NCBI RefSeq assembly: GCF_028553805.1
Contig: NZ_CP067140.1
Location: 434,001 to 498,000, forward strand
Direction: 5' to 3'
Source of the DNA: Paracoccus saliphilus
Lineage (GTDB): Bacteria; Pseudomonadota; Alphaproteobacteria; Rhodobacterales; Rhodobacteraceae
DNA length: 64,000 nucleotides
The notes under the pieces were generated by a model, which was not told where the DNA came from, ran no database searches, and saw only the letters and a list, made by a program, of their open reading frames with translations. The position numbers and the translations under genes were made by a program. Within the stretch, counting starts at the first letter, position 1. Each line of letters begins with the position of its first letter. Below are positions 17,220 through 26,185 of the stretch, in pieces.

Positions 17220-18152
17220 TTAGATGAAGCAGTCCGGCTCGGGTTCCCGCCTCACGGTTCGGCGTATGGTATCAACGACCAGATCGCGGAACCAGCCATA
17301 CATCGGGGAATGATGGGTTCGCGCGGTCCAGACCATGTGGATCTCGAACTCCCCGGGATAGGGGCAGGGCCGCAACGCCAACCGGTCGGCCATGGGTTCC
17401 GCCAGCCGTACCGGAAGAGTCGAGATCAGGTCGGTTCCCGGCAGCAACTCATCGAGCCCTGCGGGGCTGGGGATCTGGATCACTTCATTCAGTTTCCGGC
17501 CGTCATTCTCGAGATCGACGAGGAAGCGCGACCGCCAGTCGCCGCCATAGTTGACGGTCAGGTGATTGGCCGCGGTATAGGCGTCTTTCGTCAACTTGTC
17601 CGAAGCCAGCGGGTTCGACGGGTCCATGATGCAGCAATACCGCTCGGCCAGAACCGTGCGGCAATAGAAGCCGTCCTCATCCGGCCTGATCGGCCCGATC
17701 AGCACATCCGCAATCCCGCGTTTGAGCAGATCCGGCCCCTGATTGGTCGAATTGACCTGCCCGAGGCGCAGCCCCGGCGCCTGTTTGCGCAGCGCGCGGA
17801 TCACCTGCGGAAGGATGACCAGCCGTTCATAGTGATTGCAGGCGATGGACAGGGTCTGGTCCGCTTCGGCAGGCTCGAAAGTGGCGGACGAGATCATCGC
17901 CTCGAACATGTCCAGCATATCCGATGCTTGCTGAACGAGCTGTTCGCATCGCTCGGTCGGGACGACCTTGCCGCCGAGGCGAAAGAACAACGGGTCGTTG
18001 AATATCCGGCGCAGCTTGTCGACCGTGTAGCTGACCGCCGACTGGTTGACGCCCAAGGCCGTGGCCGCCGCCGTGAAGGACCGCAGCTCAAAGACCAGCC
18101 GCAGCGTTCGCAGCGCAGCGAAATCAACGCCCAAGGGCAGCGAGTTCTTCAT
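17220..18152 (-). CDS. LysR family transcriptional regulator
   Basis: DNA-binding regulator of 310 aa with an N-terminal winged helix-turn-helix (LRTLRLVFELRSFTAAATALGVNQSAVSYTVDKLRRIFND, residues 10-50) and a C-terminal LysR substrate domain. It resembles NodD-type LysR proteins in having VSYTVDKLRRIFNDPLFFR. The start at 18152 is set by an AAAAGGAGG site 8 nt upstream. It is divergent from the P450 operon and transcribed towards the TRAP operon, so it probably controls both. A perfect inverted repeat lies between it and the P450 gene. Confidence 0.9.
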   Translation of the reverse strand: MKNSLPLGVDFAALRTLRLVFELRSFTAAATALGVNQSAVSYTVDKLRRIFNDPLFFRLGGKVVPTERCEQLVQQASDMLDMFEAMISSATFEPAEADQTLSIACNHYERLVILPQVIRALRKQAPGLRLGQVNSTNQGPDLLKRGIADVLIGPIRPDEDGFYCRTVLAERYCCIMDPSNPLASDKLTKDAYTAANHLTVNYGGDWRSRFLVDLENDGRKLNEVIQIPSPAGLDELLPGTDLISTLPVRLAEPMADRLALRPCPYPGEFEIHMVWTARTHHSPMYGWFRDLVVDTIRRTVRREPEPDCFI

Positions 18153-18191
18153 GCAGGCGATCCTCCTTTTCATCACCCATGATACATATTT

Positions 18192-18208
18192 TTGATTGTG
18201 CCAATCAA
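18192..18208. promoter_or_regulatory. Inverted repeat, candidate LysR operator
   Basis: A perfect 7-bp inverted repeat TTGATTG-TGC-CAATCAA lies in the 149-bp gap between the divergent LysR and P450 genes. Its placement, 40 nt from the LysR start and 94 nt from the P450 start, is where LysR-type regulators usually bind. The assignment is by position and symmetry only. Confidence 0.55.
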
Positions 18209-18301
18209 TTCCATCCAATTGTCTGATGGTCGTTCGCCCTCGTATAGTCGGCCAAACTCGGGCAGGGCTCGTGACGGAGGAGAAGGTGGAGGATACCGGC
18301 A

Positions 18302-19477
18302 ATGGCTACGGCGCCAGTAAATGACAGCGTGACGGTTCATCGGCTGATCGATGATCCATACCCGGTCTATGCGGAAATGCGGGCGAATACGCCGGTAGTT
18401 CAGGTGCCTTCCGTCAAGCGCACGATGCTGACCAAGGCCGAGGATTGCCGGATGGTCAAGGACAACCCGGCGCTGTTCAGTTCCAACGATCCCACGACCC
18501 CGATGGAAAAGGCGTTTGAGGCGCATACGCTGATGCGCAAGGATGGTGAGGAGCATCTGCGCGAACGCAACGCGATGATGCCGACATTCTCGCCCCGGAA
18601 TCTCAAGACGATCTGGGGCCCGATGTATGAACGCTACGCCGCGGAATATCTCGATCGCCTGCCTAAGGGCGAGGTTGTCGATCTTTTCCCGACGCTTGCC
18701 GGCCCATTGGCCGCCCGGATACTCGCCGAATGCATGGGCATCCCCGATGCGAGCGACGAACAGATGCAGTTCTGGAGTCAGGCGCTGATCGACGGGGCGG
18801 GCAATTTCGGCTGGTTCGACGAGCCTTTCGAACGGGTTGCCCGCGCCAACAGGGAGATGAACCTGATCATCGAGGGAAACGCGGAGCGGGTGAAGGCCAC
18901 TCCGGACCAGTCCGCCCTGTCGGTGATGCTGAACGCCGAGGATCCGATCCCGTGGAGCCAGATCGTTGCCAATATCAAGATTGCCATAGGCGGAGGCATC
19001 AACGAACCGCGCGACGCCTTGCTGACGATAGTCTATGGGCTTCTGAGCAATCCCGACCAGTTGGAGGCCATCACGGCTTCGGGCAACTGGTCGGGGGCAT
19101 TCGAGGAAGGCGTGCGTTGGGTTGCGCCGATCCAGGCCAGCTCGCGGCTGGTGCTTGAGGACACAGAAATCCGCGGTTGCGATATCCCCAAGGGAACGGT
19201 GGTGATGACCATCCAGGCATCGGCCAATCACGACGAGGATCTGTACGAGAATGGCCATCTTTATGACGCCCTGCGCAAATCGCAGCCGCATCAAAGCTTT
19301 GGCAGCGGGCCGCATCATTGCATGGGAACGCATATGGCGCGCATGACGGTCGGCAGGCTGCTGCTGCCGATCCTGTTCGAGCGCTTCCCGAACATGCGGC
19401 TTGAAAATCCCGGGGACGTGGTCTGGAGGGGTTTCGGCTTTCGCGGTCCGATCAACATGCCCGTCCGCCTGAACTAG
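18302..19477 (+). CDS. Cytochrome P450
   Basis: Soluble class I bacterial P450, 391 aa. The K-helix E269-x-x-R272 and the heme-binding loop FGSGPHHCMGTHMAR, with the thiolate C340, are present. The I-helix reads GGGINEPRD at 230-238, so the Thr that usually follows the acidic residue is Pro. It is the first gene of a five-gene operon. The ferredoxin and reductase genes immediately downstream would supply electrons from NAD(P)H. The substrate is unknown; the aldehyde dehydrogenase and ThDP enzyme in the operon suggest an aromatic or aryl-2-oxo acid route. Confidence 0.92.
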   Translation: MATAPVNDSVTVHRLIDDPYPVYAEMRANTPVVQVPSVKRTMLTKAEDCRMVKDNPALFSSNDPTTPMEKAFEAHTLMRKDGEEHLRERNAMMPTFSPRNLKTIWGPMYERYAAEYLDRLPKGEVVDLFPTLAGPLAARILAECMGIPDASDEQMQFWSQALIDGAGNFGWFDEPFERVARANREMNLIIEGNAERVKATPDQSALSVMLNAEDPIPWSQIVANIKIAIGGGINEPRDALLTIVYGLLSNPDQLEAITASGNWSGAFEEGVRWVAPIQASSRLVLEDTEIRGCDIPKGTVVMTIQASANHDEDLYENGHLYDALRKSQPHQSFGSGPHHCMGTHMARMTVGRLLLPILFERFPNMRLENPGDVVWRGFGFRGPINMPVRLN

Positions 19478-19488
19478 GGAGCGGAACG

Positions 19489-19812
19489 ATGCCTCGTATC
19501 ACCTTTATCGCGGCAGACGGCGCTGAAACGGTAGTGGATGCCGGGACGGGCGACAGCCTGATGCAGGTTGCGCGTGCCCATAACGTCGATGGAATCCTTG
19601 CGGAATGCGGCGGCGAGATGATGTGCTCGACCTGTCATGTCTATGTCGAGGGCGATTGGCTGGACAGGACCGGCGCAGCCGATGAGGACGAGCGCGACAT
19701 GCTGGATTTCTCTCCTTGCGAGATCACCGATGCAAGCCGCCTCTCCTGCCAGGTGAAGATCACCGAGGACATGGACGGGCTGGTGGTCCGCTTGCCCGAG
19801 CGGCAGGTCTAG
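19489..19812 (+). CDS. [2Fe-2S] ferredoxin, putidaredoxin/adrenodoxin type
   Basis: Electron carrier of 107 aa. The four cluster ligands are C40, C46, C49 and C87, giving C-x5-C-x2-C-x37-C, the spacing of adrenodoxin-type ferredoxins (ECGGEMMCSTCHVYV). It sits 11 nt after the P450 stop and 3 nt before the reductase start, so it should shuttle electrons between the two. A GGGAGCGG site precedes the ATG. Confidence 0.94.
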   Translation: MPRITFIAADGAETVVDAGTGDSLMQVARAHNVDGILAECGGEMMCSTCHVYVEGDWLDRTGAADEDERDMLDFSPCEITDASRLSCQVKITEDMDGLVVRLPERQV

Positions 19813-19815
19813 GCC

Positions 19816-21027
19816 ATGGAGCGCGTCGTCGTCATCGGCACGGGGCAGGGCGGTTTTCAACTCGCCGCCAGCTTGCGGCAAGAGGGATTTTCCGGGCGGA
19901 TCACACTGATCGGGGAAGAGCCGGGGCTGCCCTATCAACGCCCGCCGCTTTCCAAGGACTATCTCAAGGACGGCAACGATGCGCGCCTGCTTCTGAGGGC
20001 GCCGGATTTCTACGAGCAGCAGCGCATCGAGATCATCGGCTCGACCCGCGTGGCCGGCATCGACCGGGCGGCGATGGAGGTAGAGACCGGGGAAGGCGCG
20101 CGCATCGCCTATGACCATCTGGTACTGGCGACGGGTAGCAGGAATCGCATCCCACCCATTCTTGGGCTGGATCGGCCCGACGTGTTGGCGCTACGGACGC
20201 TTTCCGACGCAAGGGCCTTGCGGGATCGTGTGGAGCAGATGCGCCGGGTGGTCGTCATCGGTGGCGGGTTCATCGGGCTGGAATTCGCCGCTGTGGCACG
20301 GGCGTGCGGTATAGAGGTGGTTGTCGTCGAGGGTGCGGATCGGTTGATGGGCCGGGCGGTCGCGCCCATGATTTCGCGGCATTTTCTGGACGCGCATAGC
20401 GATTGGGGTTCGTCGGTGCATCTTGGACAGTTCGCGGAGGCGGTCACCGATGCGAAAGGCTCGCTTGCGGTGCGGCTTGGGGACGGTTCGGAAGTCTCCG
20501 GCGATACCGTGGTTCTTGCTGCCGGAGTGATCGCAAATGACTCGATTGCCGAGGACGCCGGTCTGACCACCGATGACGGTATTGTCGTGGACGATCTCTT
20601 GCACAGTTCCGATCCGGATATTTCGGCGCTCGGCGATTGCTGCCGCTTTGTCGAGCCGGTCAGCGGTGTGGCGGCTCGTCTGGAATCGGTGCAGGCGGCA
20701 ACCGATCACGCACGGACCATCGCGGCGAGACTGGTTGGCCGACCCAAACCCTATGGCGCGGTCCCCTGGTTCTGGAGCAACCAGGGTGATCGCAAGCTGC
20801 AGATCGCGGGCTATGCTCCGGATGCCGATGACTGGCATGTTGCCGAGGCCGATGGCAAGCTGGCGGTTTTCTGTTTCGCGGGTGACAGGCTCGCAGCAGT
20901 TGAAACGGTTGGCAATGCCGGGGCACATATGGCTGCGCGCAGGCTTCTGGCGAGTGAGGGGCGAGTTCCGCGAAAAGTGCTGGAGGCTGTGGGTTACGAT
21001 CTCAAGGCGGTCATGGCGGCGGCCTGA
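19816..21027 (+). CDS. FAD-dependent ferredoxin reductase
   Basis: NAD(P)H:ferredoxin reductase of 403 aa, of the putidaredoxin/rhodocoxin reductase family. Two Rossmann motifs are visible: the FAD site VVVIGTGQGGFQLAASLRQEG near the N-terminus and the NAD site VVVIGGGFIGLEFAAVARACG near residue 145. The family signature PYQRPPLSKDYL lies at about 37-48, and the second FAD contact ISALGDCC is near 270. It completes the P450 electron chain with the preceding ferredoxin. Confidence 0.93.
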   Translation: MERVVVIGTGQGGFQLAASLRQEGFSGRITLIGEEPGLPYQRPPLSKDYLKDGNDARLLLRAPDFYEQQRIEIIGSTRVAGIDRAAMEVETGEGARIAYDHLVLATGSRNRIPPILGLDRPDVLALRTLSDARALRDRVEQMRRVVVIGGGFIGLEFAAVARACGIEVVVVEGADRLMGRAVAPMISRHFLDAHSDWGSSVHLGQFAEAVTDAKGSLAVRLGDGSEVSGDTVVLAAGVIANDSIAEDAGLTTDDGIVVDDLLHSSDPDISALGDCCRFVEPVSGVAARLESVQAATDHARTIAARLVGRPKPYGAVPWFWSNQGDRKLQIAGYAPDADDWHVAEADGKLAVFCFAGDRLAAVETVGNAGAHMAARRLLASEGRVPRKVLEAVGYDLKAVMAAA

Positions 21028-21059
21028 GCGAACGGGAATGCAAGGGGAGGGATGACGCG

Positions 21060-22508
21060 ATGGAATATGGTTTGCTGATTGATAACAAGGACGTGTCCGC
21101 GAGTGGCGGGACGTTCGAGCGAGTGAATCCGGTCGATGGCAAGGTTGCCACCACGGCGGGCGCGGCACGGGCAGAGGATGTCGACAGGGCCGTTCAATCG
21201 GCCGCTGCCGCGTTCCAGACATGGTCGAAGACCGGCCCTTCCGAGCGCCGCAAGATCCTGAACAAGGCCGCCGATATCCTGGATGAATGGACCCCGCGCT
21301 TCATCGAACACGGCATTGCCGAAACGGGTGGTAGCGGGCCTTGGCACAGCTTCAACATGATGTTCGCCGCAAAGATCCTGCGTGAAGCTGCCGCTATCAC
21401 GACGCAGATCAAGGGCGAGGTCATCCCCTCGGACAAGCCCGGGTCGCTGGCGATGGGTTATCGTCAGCCTATAGGGGTGCTGGTAGGTATGGCACCATGG
21501 AATGCCGCGCAGATCCTTGGCGTGCGCTGTTTCGCCATGCCCATCGCCTGCGGCAATACCGTCGTCATGAAAGCGTCGGAGAAATGCCCCGGCACCCATC
21601 GCATGCTGGGCGATGCGATGCGCGAGGCGGGCTTGCCCGACGGGGTGCTGAACATCGTCACCCATGACGCCAAGGACGGGCCCGAGGTTGTGAATGCGCT
21701 GATCGATCATCCCTTGACCCGGCGCATCAATTTTACCGGCTCGTCGCGCGTCGGCAGGATCATCGCCGAGCGGGCGGCGAAGCATCTCAAGCCCTGCCTG
21801 CTGGAGCTTGGCGGAAAATCACCGCTTGTCGTGCTGGATGATGCCGATATCGACGGGGCGGTGAACGCGGCAAAATTCGGTGCTTTCATGAATCAGGGTC
21901 AGATCTGTATGTCGACGGAAAAGCTGATCGTGGACCAAAAGGTGGCGGATGAATTCGTTGCGGCTCTCGTGGCGAAAACGGCTGAATTGAAAACCGGCAA
22001 TCCCGCAGAGCAGGTCCACATCGCCGCCTGCGTGGATCGCGATACGGTGGACCATGTTGCGGAACTGATCGAAGATGCGCGGGCGAAGGGCGCGACGATC
22101 GCCGTTGGTGGCGATGTTCCGGCAGAGGGCGCGATCATGGTGCCGACCATCGTGGATCATGTGACGCCCAAGATGCGGATCTATGGCGAGGAAAGCTTTG
22201 GTCCGGTCACTGCCGTCATTCGGGCACGGGATACCGATCATGCGGTCGAGATCGCCAACGACACCGAATACGGCCTGACCGCCGGCGTGTTCGGGCAGGA
22301 TCTGCGCCGGGCGATGGAGGTTGCGCAGCGTATCGAAAGCGGCATCTGCCATATCAACGGCCCCACGGTGTTCGACGAACCGCAAATGCCCTTCGGCGGC
22401 GTCAAGCACTCGGGCTATGGCCGTTTCGGTGGTGATGCGGGGATCGCCGAGTTCACCGAGTTGCGGTGGATCAGCATCGAGGACCCCGCCCAGCATTACC
22501 CGATCTGA
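21060..22508 (+). CDS. Aldehyde dehydrogenase, salicylaldehyde/vanillin dehydrogenase-like
   Basis: NAD(P)-dependent ALDH of 482 aa. The catalytic residues are E249 in LELGGKSP and C283 in NQGQICMSTEKL. The segment MGYRQPIGVLVGMAPWNAAQILGVRCFAMPIACGNTVVMKASE is close to that of salicylaldehyde and vanillin dehydrogenases, so an aromatic aldehyde is the likeliest substrate (inference from family). It is the fourth gene of the P450 operon, 32 nt after the reductase, with GGGAGGG upstream. Confidence 0.9.
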   Translation: MEYGLLIDNKDVSASGGTFERVNPVDGKVATTAGAARAEDVDRAVQSAAAAFQTWSKTGPSERRKILNKAADILDEWTPRFIEHGIAETGGSGPWHSFNMMFAAKILREAAAITTQIKGEVIPSDKPGSLAMGYRQPIGVLVGMAPWNAAQILGVRCFAMPIACGNTVVMKASEKCPGTHRMLGDAMREAGLPDGVLNIVTHDAKDGPEVVNALIDHPLTRRINFTGSSRVGRIIAERAAKHLKPCLLELGGKSPLVVLDDADIDGAVNAAKFGAFMNQGQICMSTEKLIVDQKVADEFVAALVAKTAELKTGNPAEQVHIAACVDRDTVDHVAELIEDARAKGATIAVGGDVPAEGAIMVPTIVDHVTPKMRIYGEESFGPVTAVIRARDTDHAVEIANDTEYGLTAGVFGQDLRRAMEVAQRIESGICHINGPTVFDEPQMPFGGVKHSGYGRFGGDAGIAEFTELRWISIEDPAQHYPI

Positions 22509-22545
22509 GCGTCAGCGGGGCCGATCAACGACAAGGAGGCCGCAG

Positions 22546-24234
22546 ATGGTCGAAACAAGCGCCGGTGCGGCTTTGGCGGCGAGGTTGGGAAGCCTCGGTG
22601 TCGACTATATCTTTGCCAATTCGGGCACGGATTTTCCGCCGATCATCGAGGGATTGGCCGAGGCGGCGGCCAAGGACATGCCCCTGCCCAAGGCGGTAAC
22701 GGTCCCGCATGAAGGCGCCGCCATGGCGATGGCCCATGGCTATACGCTGGCAACCGGCAAGCCGCAGGCGGTGATGGTGCATACCAATGTCGGACTCGCC
22801 AATGCCGCCATCGGGGCGATCAATGCGCGTGCGGATAATGTGCCGATGCTGTTGTTCTCGGGGCGGACGCCAACCACCGAGAAGGGCCGTTTCGGCGCGC
22901 GCACGGTGCCGATTGGCTGGGGGCAGGAAATGCTGGATCAGCATGCGCTGGTCCGCGAGGCCTGCAAATGGGATTACGAGTTGCGCTTTCCCGAGCAGGT
23001 GGCGGAACTGACCGACCGTGCCCATGGCATCGCTTGTTCGGTGCCGCGCGGTCCGGTCTATATCTCGCTCCCGCGCGAGGTATTGTGCGAGCCGGTTTCC
23101 CTTCCGCAAGAGCCCGCTGCAATGCGGCCTGCCCGCTCCATGGCGCATCCCGAAGACATCGCGATGGCGGCGAAAGCACTGGCTGCTGCGAAATCTCCGG
23201 TGATCTTTGCGCAGCGGGGGGCGGGTTCCGCCCAGGCATTTGCGGCGCTGACGAAACTTGCCGAGGACTGGGCGATCCCGGTTTGTCAGTATTGGGCATT
23301 GCAGGTGGCGATCCCCACGGATCACCCCATGGCGACCGGACATGATCCCGGCCCCTGGCTGGCCGAGGCGGATGTCGTCCTGGTTCTGGACAGCCTCGCC
23401 CCCTGGCAGCCCGAGCGGCACGCACCAAGGCCCGACGCCACGGTCATCCAGTTGGGGCAGGATCCGCTATTCGCGCAGACGCCGATACGGAATTTCCGTT
23501 CGGACCTGTCCTTGCCCGGTGATCTGGGTGACAATGTCCTGGCATTGGCCGATGCTATGGCAGGTCTCGATCCCGGATCGCGCAGCGAACGTTTCGCGGC
23601 AATCGCCGAAAGAAACGCGGCAAGCTGGGCCGAGCGTGACGAGGCGCGGCAAAAGGACGCCAAGGGTCCGCATCTGACCAAACGCTGGATCAGTGGCGAA
23701 GTCGCGGCGCTGGCGGAACGGGAGGACGGCACGATATTCGGTGAACTCGGCGCGCGGTTCCCGGATATGCGGCTGAAAACGCCTCATGCCTGGTATGAAA
23801 GCCCGCATTCCGGCGGTCTTGGTTTCGGTCTGCCCGCGAGCATGGGCTACAAGCTGGCGATGCCCGAACGGCTGGTCATTTCGACGACGGGCGATGGCTC
23901 GTACATGTTCGCCAATCCGGTGGCCTGCCATCAGGTCGCCACGGCACTGGGAATTTCGGTGCTCGTCATCGTGCTCAACAATTCCGAATGGGGCGCGGTG
24001 CGGGCCTCGGTCGAACAGCTTTACCCACAGGGTTTCGCCGCCAGAACCAACCAGATGCCGCTGACCGACCTTTCGCCATCGGCCGATTATGCAGCGGTCG
24101 CCGAGGCTTGCGGGGCATGGGCGCGAAAGGTGTCCGATCATGATGGCTTTCGCGCGGCACTGATCGAGGCAGTCGAGCATGTCCGTGCTGACCGGGGCCT
24201 CGCACTGATCGAGGCAAGCATTTTGCGCGATTGA
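22546..24234 (+). CDS. Thiamine diphosphate-dependent enzyme (acetolactate synthase/benzoylformate decarboxylase-like)
   Basis: ThDP enzyme of 562 aa. The catalytic Glu lies in VPHEGAAMAMAHGYTLATG near residue 57, and the ThDP/Mg motif runs GDGSYMFANPVACHQ through VLIVLNNSEWG-like VLVIVLNNSEWG. The start at 22546 has a strong AAGGAGG site. It is the last gene of the P450 operon. Next to an aromatic-aldehyde dehydrogenase, a 2-oxo-acid decarboxylase giving an aryl aldehyde is a reasonable guess, but a carboligase is equally possible from sequence. Confidence 0.87.
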   Translation: MVETSAGAALAARLGSLGVDYIFANSGTDFPPIIEGLAEAAAKDMPLPKAVTVPHEGAAMAMAHGYTLATGKPQAVMVHTNVGLANAAIGAINARADNVPMLLFSGRTPTTEKGRFGARTVPIGWGQEMLDQHALVREACKWDYELRFPEQVAELTDRAHGIACSVPRGPVYISLPREVLCEPVSLPQEPAAMRPARSMAHPEDIAMAAKALAAAKSPVIFAQRGAGSAQAFAALTKLAEDWAIPVCQYWALQVAIPTDHPMATGHDPGPWLAEADVVLVLDSLAPWQPERHAPRPDATVIQLGQDPLFAQTPIRNFRSDLSLPGDLGDNVLALADAMAGLDPGSRSERFAAIAERNAASWAERDEARQKDAKGPHLTKRWISGEVAALAEREDGTIFGELGARFPDMRLKTPHAWYESPHSGGLGFGLPASMGYKLAMPERLVISTTGDGSYMFANPVACHQVATALGISVLVIVLNNSEWGAVRASVEQLYPQGFAARTNQMPLTDLSPSADYAAVAEACGAWARKVSDHDGFRAALIEAVEHVRADRGLALIEASILRD

Positions 24235-24297
24235 AAAGGTCTCCGCGATGCGGATAGCAGGGGCGACCGACCGAAGCTTCATCAAACCGTGATCTTT

Positions 24298-24314
24298 CTG
24301 TCAGCGACCTGTCA
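24298..24314 (+). promoter_or_regulatory. Pho box upstream of phnC
   Basis: Two direct CTGTCA hexamers with an 11-bp period (CTGTCA-GCGAC-CTGTCA) match the PhoB-binding consensus, and a weaker third half-site (CCGTGA) lies 11 bp further upstream. The site is 45 nt before the phnC start. It predicts induction of phosphonate uptake on phosphate starvation. Confidence 0.8.
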
Positions 24315-24358
24315 CGCATTCCCGCCATTGCTGCGCCGACCACTTGGCAGGAGCGGGA

Positions 24359-25183
24359 ATGCGGATCGAGGCGCAACAGATCACCCGGATATTCGGCACC
24401 ACGCGGGCCGTGGATTCCGTCAGCTTCACCATAGATCGACCAATGATGATCGGTGTCATCGGCAGTTCCGGGGCGGGGAAATCCACCCTGCTGCGAATGA
24501 TCAACCGGCTGACCGATGCCAGCGAAGGCAGCCTCGTGATCGATGGACGCGATATTCTGACCTTGCGCGGACGTGAGAAGCGGTCCTGGCAGGCCGATTG
24601 CGCGATGATTTTCCAGCAGTTCAACCTGGTGCCACGGCTCGATGTCGTCAGCAACGTGTTGCATGGACTGCTGAACAAGCGCGGGCTGGCCTCGACCTTG
24701 CTGAATATCTGGTCGCCTGTTGATATCGACCGCGCCGTGTCGATCCTTGACCGGTTGGGCATCGCCGAACAGGCCACCAAGCGCGCCGTGGCCCTGTCAG
24801 GCGGGCAGCAACAGCGCGTGGCGATTGCCCGGGCGCTGATGCAGGACCCCAAGATCATCCTGGCCGATGAGCCGATCGCCAGTCTCGATCCGATGAATGC
24901 GCAGATCGTCATGGACAGTTTGCGCCGCATTCACGACGAGGATGGCCGGACCGTCATCGCCAACCTGCACACGCTGGATACTGCGCGGCGCTATTGCGAC
25001 CGGGTGATCGGGATGCGCAAGGGCCGGATCGTCTTTGACGGCACCCCCGCTCAGCTGACTACCGGCGCCGCCCGCGACATCTATGGCGCCGGGGCCGAGT
25101 TCAGCGAAGGCACCACCTCGACCGCCATCGATGTGCCTGCCCCCGCCGACAAGGAATATGCCGAGCGGCTGCTGGCGGACTGA
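24359..25183 (+). CDS. phnC: Phosphonate ABC transporter ATP-binding protein
   Basis: ATPase subunit of the phosphonate importer, 274 aa. It has Walker [10 protein letters not shown] (about 36-44), a Q-loop at [20 protein letters not shown], the signature [17 protein letters not shown], and Walker [14 protein letters not shown]. The [17 protein letters not shown] stretch is diagnostic for PhnC. The start at 24359 follows an AGGAG site; the five codons upstream in frame do not fit. It is first in the phnCDE operon, behind the Pho box. Confidence 0.95.
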   Translation: MRIEAQQITRIFGTTRAVDSVSFTIDRPMMIGVIGSSGAGKSTLLRMINRLTDASEGSLVIDGRDILTLRGREKRSWQADCAMIFQQFNLVPRLDVVSNVLHGLLNKRGLASTLLNIWSPVDIDRAVSILDRLGIAEQATKRAVALSGGQQQRVAIARALMQDPKIILADEPIASLDPMNAQIVMDSLRRIHDEDGRTVIANLHTLDTARRYCDRVIGMRKGRIVFDGTPAQLTTGAARDIYGAGAEFSEGTTSTAIDVPAPADKEYAERLLAD

Positions 25184-25205
25184 CTTTCAACACATGGAGA
25201 GACAC

Positions 25206-26120
25206 ATGACACGCTGCCTGACCCTTCTGGCCCTGACCACGGCGCTGGCCACGCCGCATCTGGCCGCCGCGCAGGAAATTTCCGAGTTCAATATCGGTGT
25301 TCTCGGCGGAGAAAATGCGCAGGAGCGCATGACCAATAACGAATGCCTGCGTGTCGCAACCGAGGAAGCACTGGGCGTGCCGGTCAAGCTGTTCACCCCG
25401 GCCGATTATGACGGTGTGATCCAGGGACTTCTGGGCGGTTCGCTGGACGCGGCGATCCTTGGCGCTTCGGGCTATGCCAAGGTCTATCTGACCGATCCCG
25501 AAGCGGTCGAGCCGATACTGGTCAAGACCAATCTGGACGGTGCCTCGACCTATCATTCCATCGGTTTTGCCCGCAAGGACAGCGGCATTGCATCAATGGA
25601 CGACATGAAGGACAAGGTTCTCGGTTTCGGTGACCCGAATTCGACCTCGGGCTATCTGATTCCGTCGGTAGAGATGCCGGATGCCGGCTATTCGGTCGAA
25701 CCGGGCGAGTATTTCGCCGAAATCAAGTTCACCGGCGGACATGAACAGACCATTGTTGCGGTCAGCAATGGCGATATCGATGCCGGCGTGACCTGGGCCG
25801 ACGGACTCGGCGATTGGGAAGACGGCTATAACTCGGGTGCGCTGCGCAAGGCTGTCGACTCGGGTATCGTGGACATGAACGAATTGGTCGAGATCTGGAA
25901 ATCCGACCCGATCCCAGAAGGTCCGATGGTTGTGCGCAAGGCGCTGCCGCAAGAGGTCAAGGACGAGTTCACCGCATTGCTGGCCGGTATGATCGACACC
26001 GATCCGGAATGCGCCTATGGCGTCGCAAGCGGCGAAACCGCCGGATTCGATCCGGTCACGCATGACGCCTACAAGACCATCATCAAGATCCGCGAGCGCG
26101 AGCAGGGCAAGGATAGCTGA
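25206..26120 (+). CDS. phnD: Phosphonate ABC transporter substrate-binding protein
   Basis: Periplasmic phosphonate-binding protein, 304 aa, with a signal peptide (LTLLALTTALATPHLAAA). Family motifs: FNIGVLGGENAQERM, LFTPADYDGVIQGLLGGSLDAAILGASGYAKV, DPNSTSGYLIPS (the TS pair that holds the phosphonate group in PhnD proteins) and GHEQTIVAVSNGDIDAGVTWADG. The ATG at 25206 follows GGAGAG, so I prefer it to the ATG 12 nt upstream. A hairpin terminator lies just after it, before phnE. Confidence 0.95.
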   Translation: MTRCLTLLALTTALATPHLAAAQEISEFNIGVLGGENAQERMTNNECLRVATEEALGVPVKLFTPADYDGVIQGLLGGSLDAAILGASGYAKVYLTDPEAVEPILVKTNLDGASTYHSIGFARKDSGIASMDDMKDKVLGFGDPNSTSGYLIPSVEMPDAGYSVEPGEYFAEIKFTGGHEQTIVAVSNGDIDAGVTWADGLGDWEDGYNSGALRKAVDSGIVDMNELVEIWKSDPIPEGPMVVRKALPQEVKDEFTALLAGMIDTDPECAYGVASGETAGFDPVTHDAYKTIIKIREREQGKDS

Positions 26121-26134
26121 TCGCTTCACCGGTT

Positions 26135-26164
26135 GGCGCGGAGCGAGACGCTTCGCGCCTTTTT
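26135..26164 (+). terminator. Intrinsic terminator/attenuator between phnD and phnE
   Basis: An 11-bp stem GGCGCGGAGCG and CGCTTCGCGCC (one G-T wobble) with loop AGA is followed by TTTTT. It lies 14 nt after the phnD stop and 22 nt before phnE. It probably lowers expression of the permeases relative to the binding protein. Confidence 0.82.
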
Positions 26165-26185
26165 CCATTCGATGAAGGCTCCCGG

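Noticed and set aside
24290..24358. Repeat of the PhnF-type palindrome before phnC
   Set aside because: Only the CTGTCA direct repeats were found there; no match to the CTAGA/TCTAG arms.
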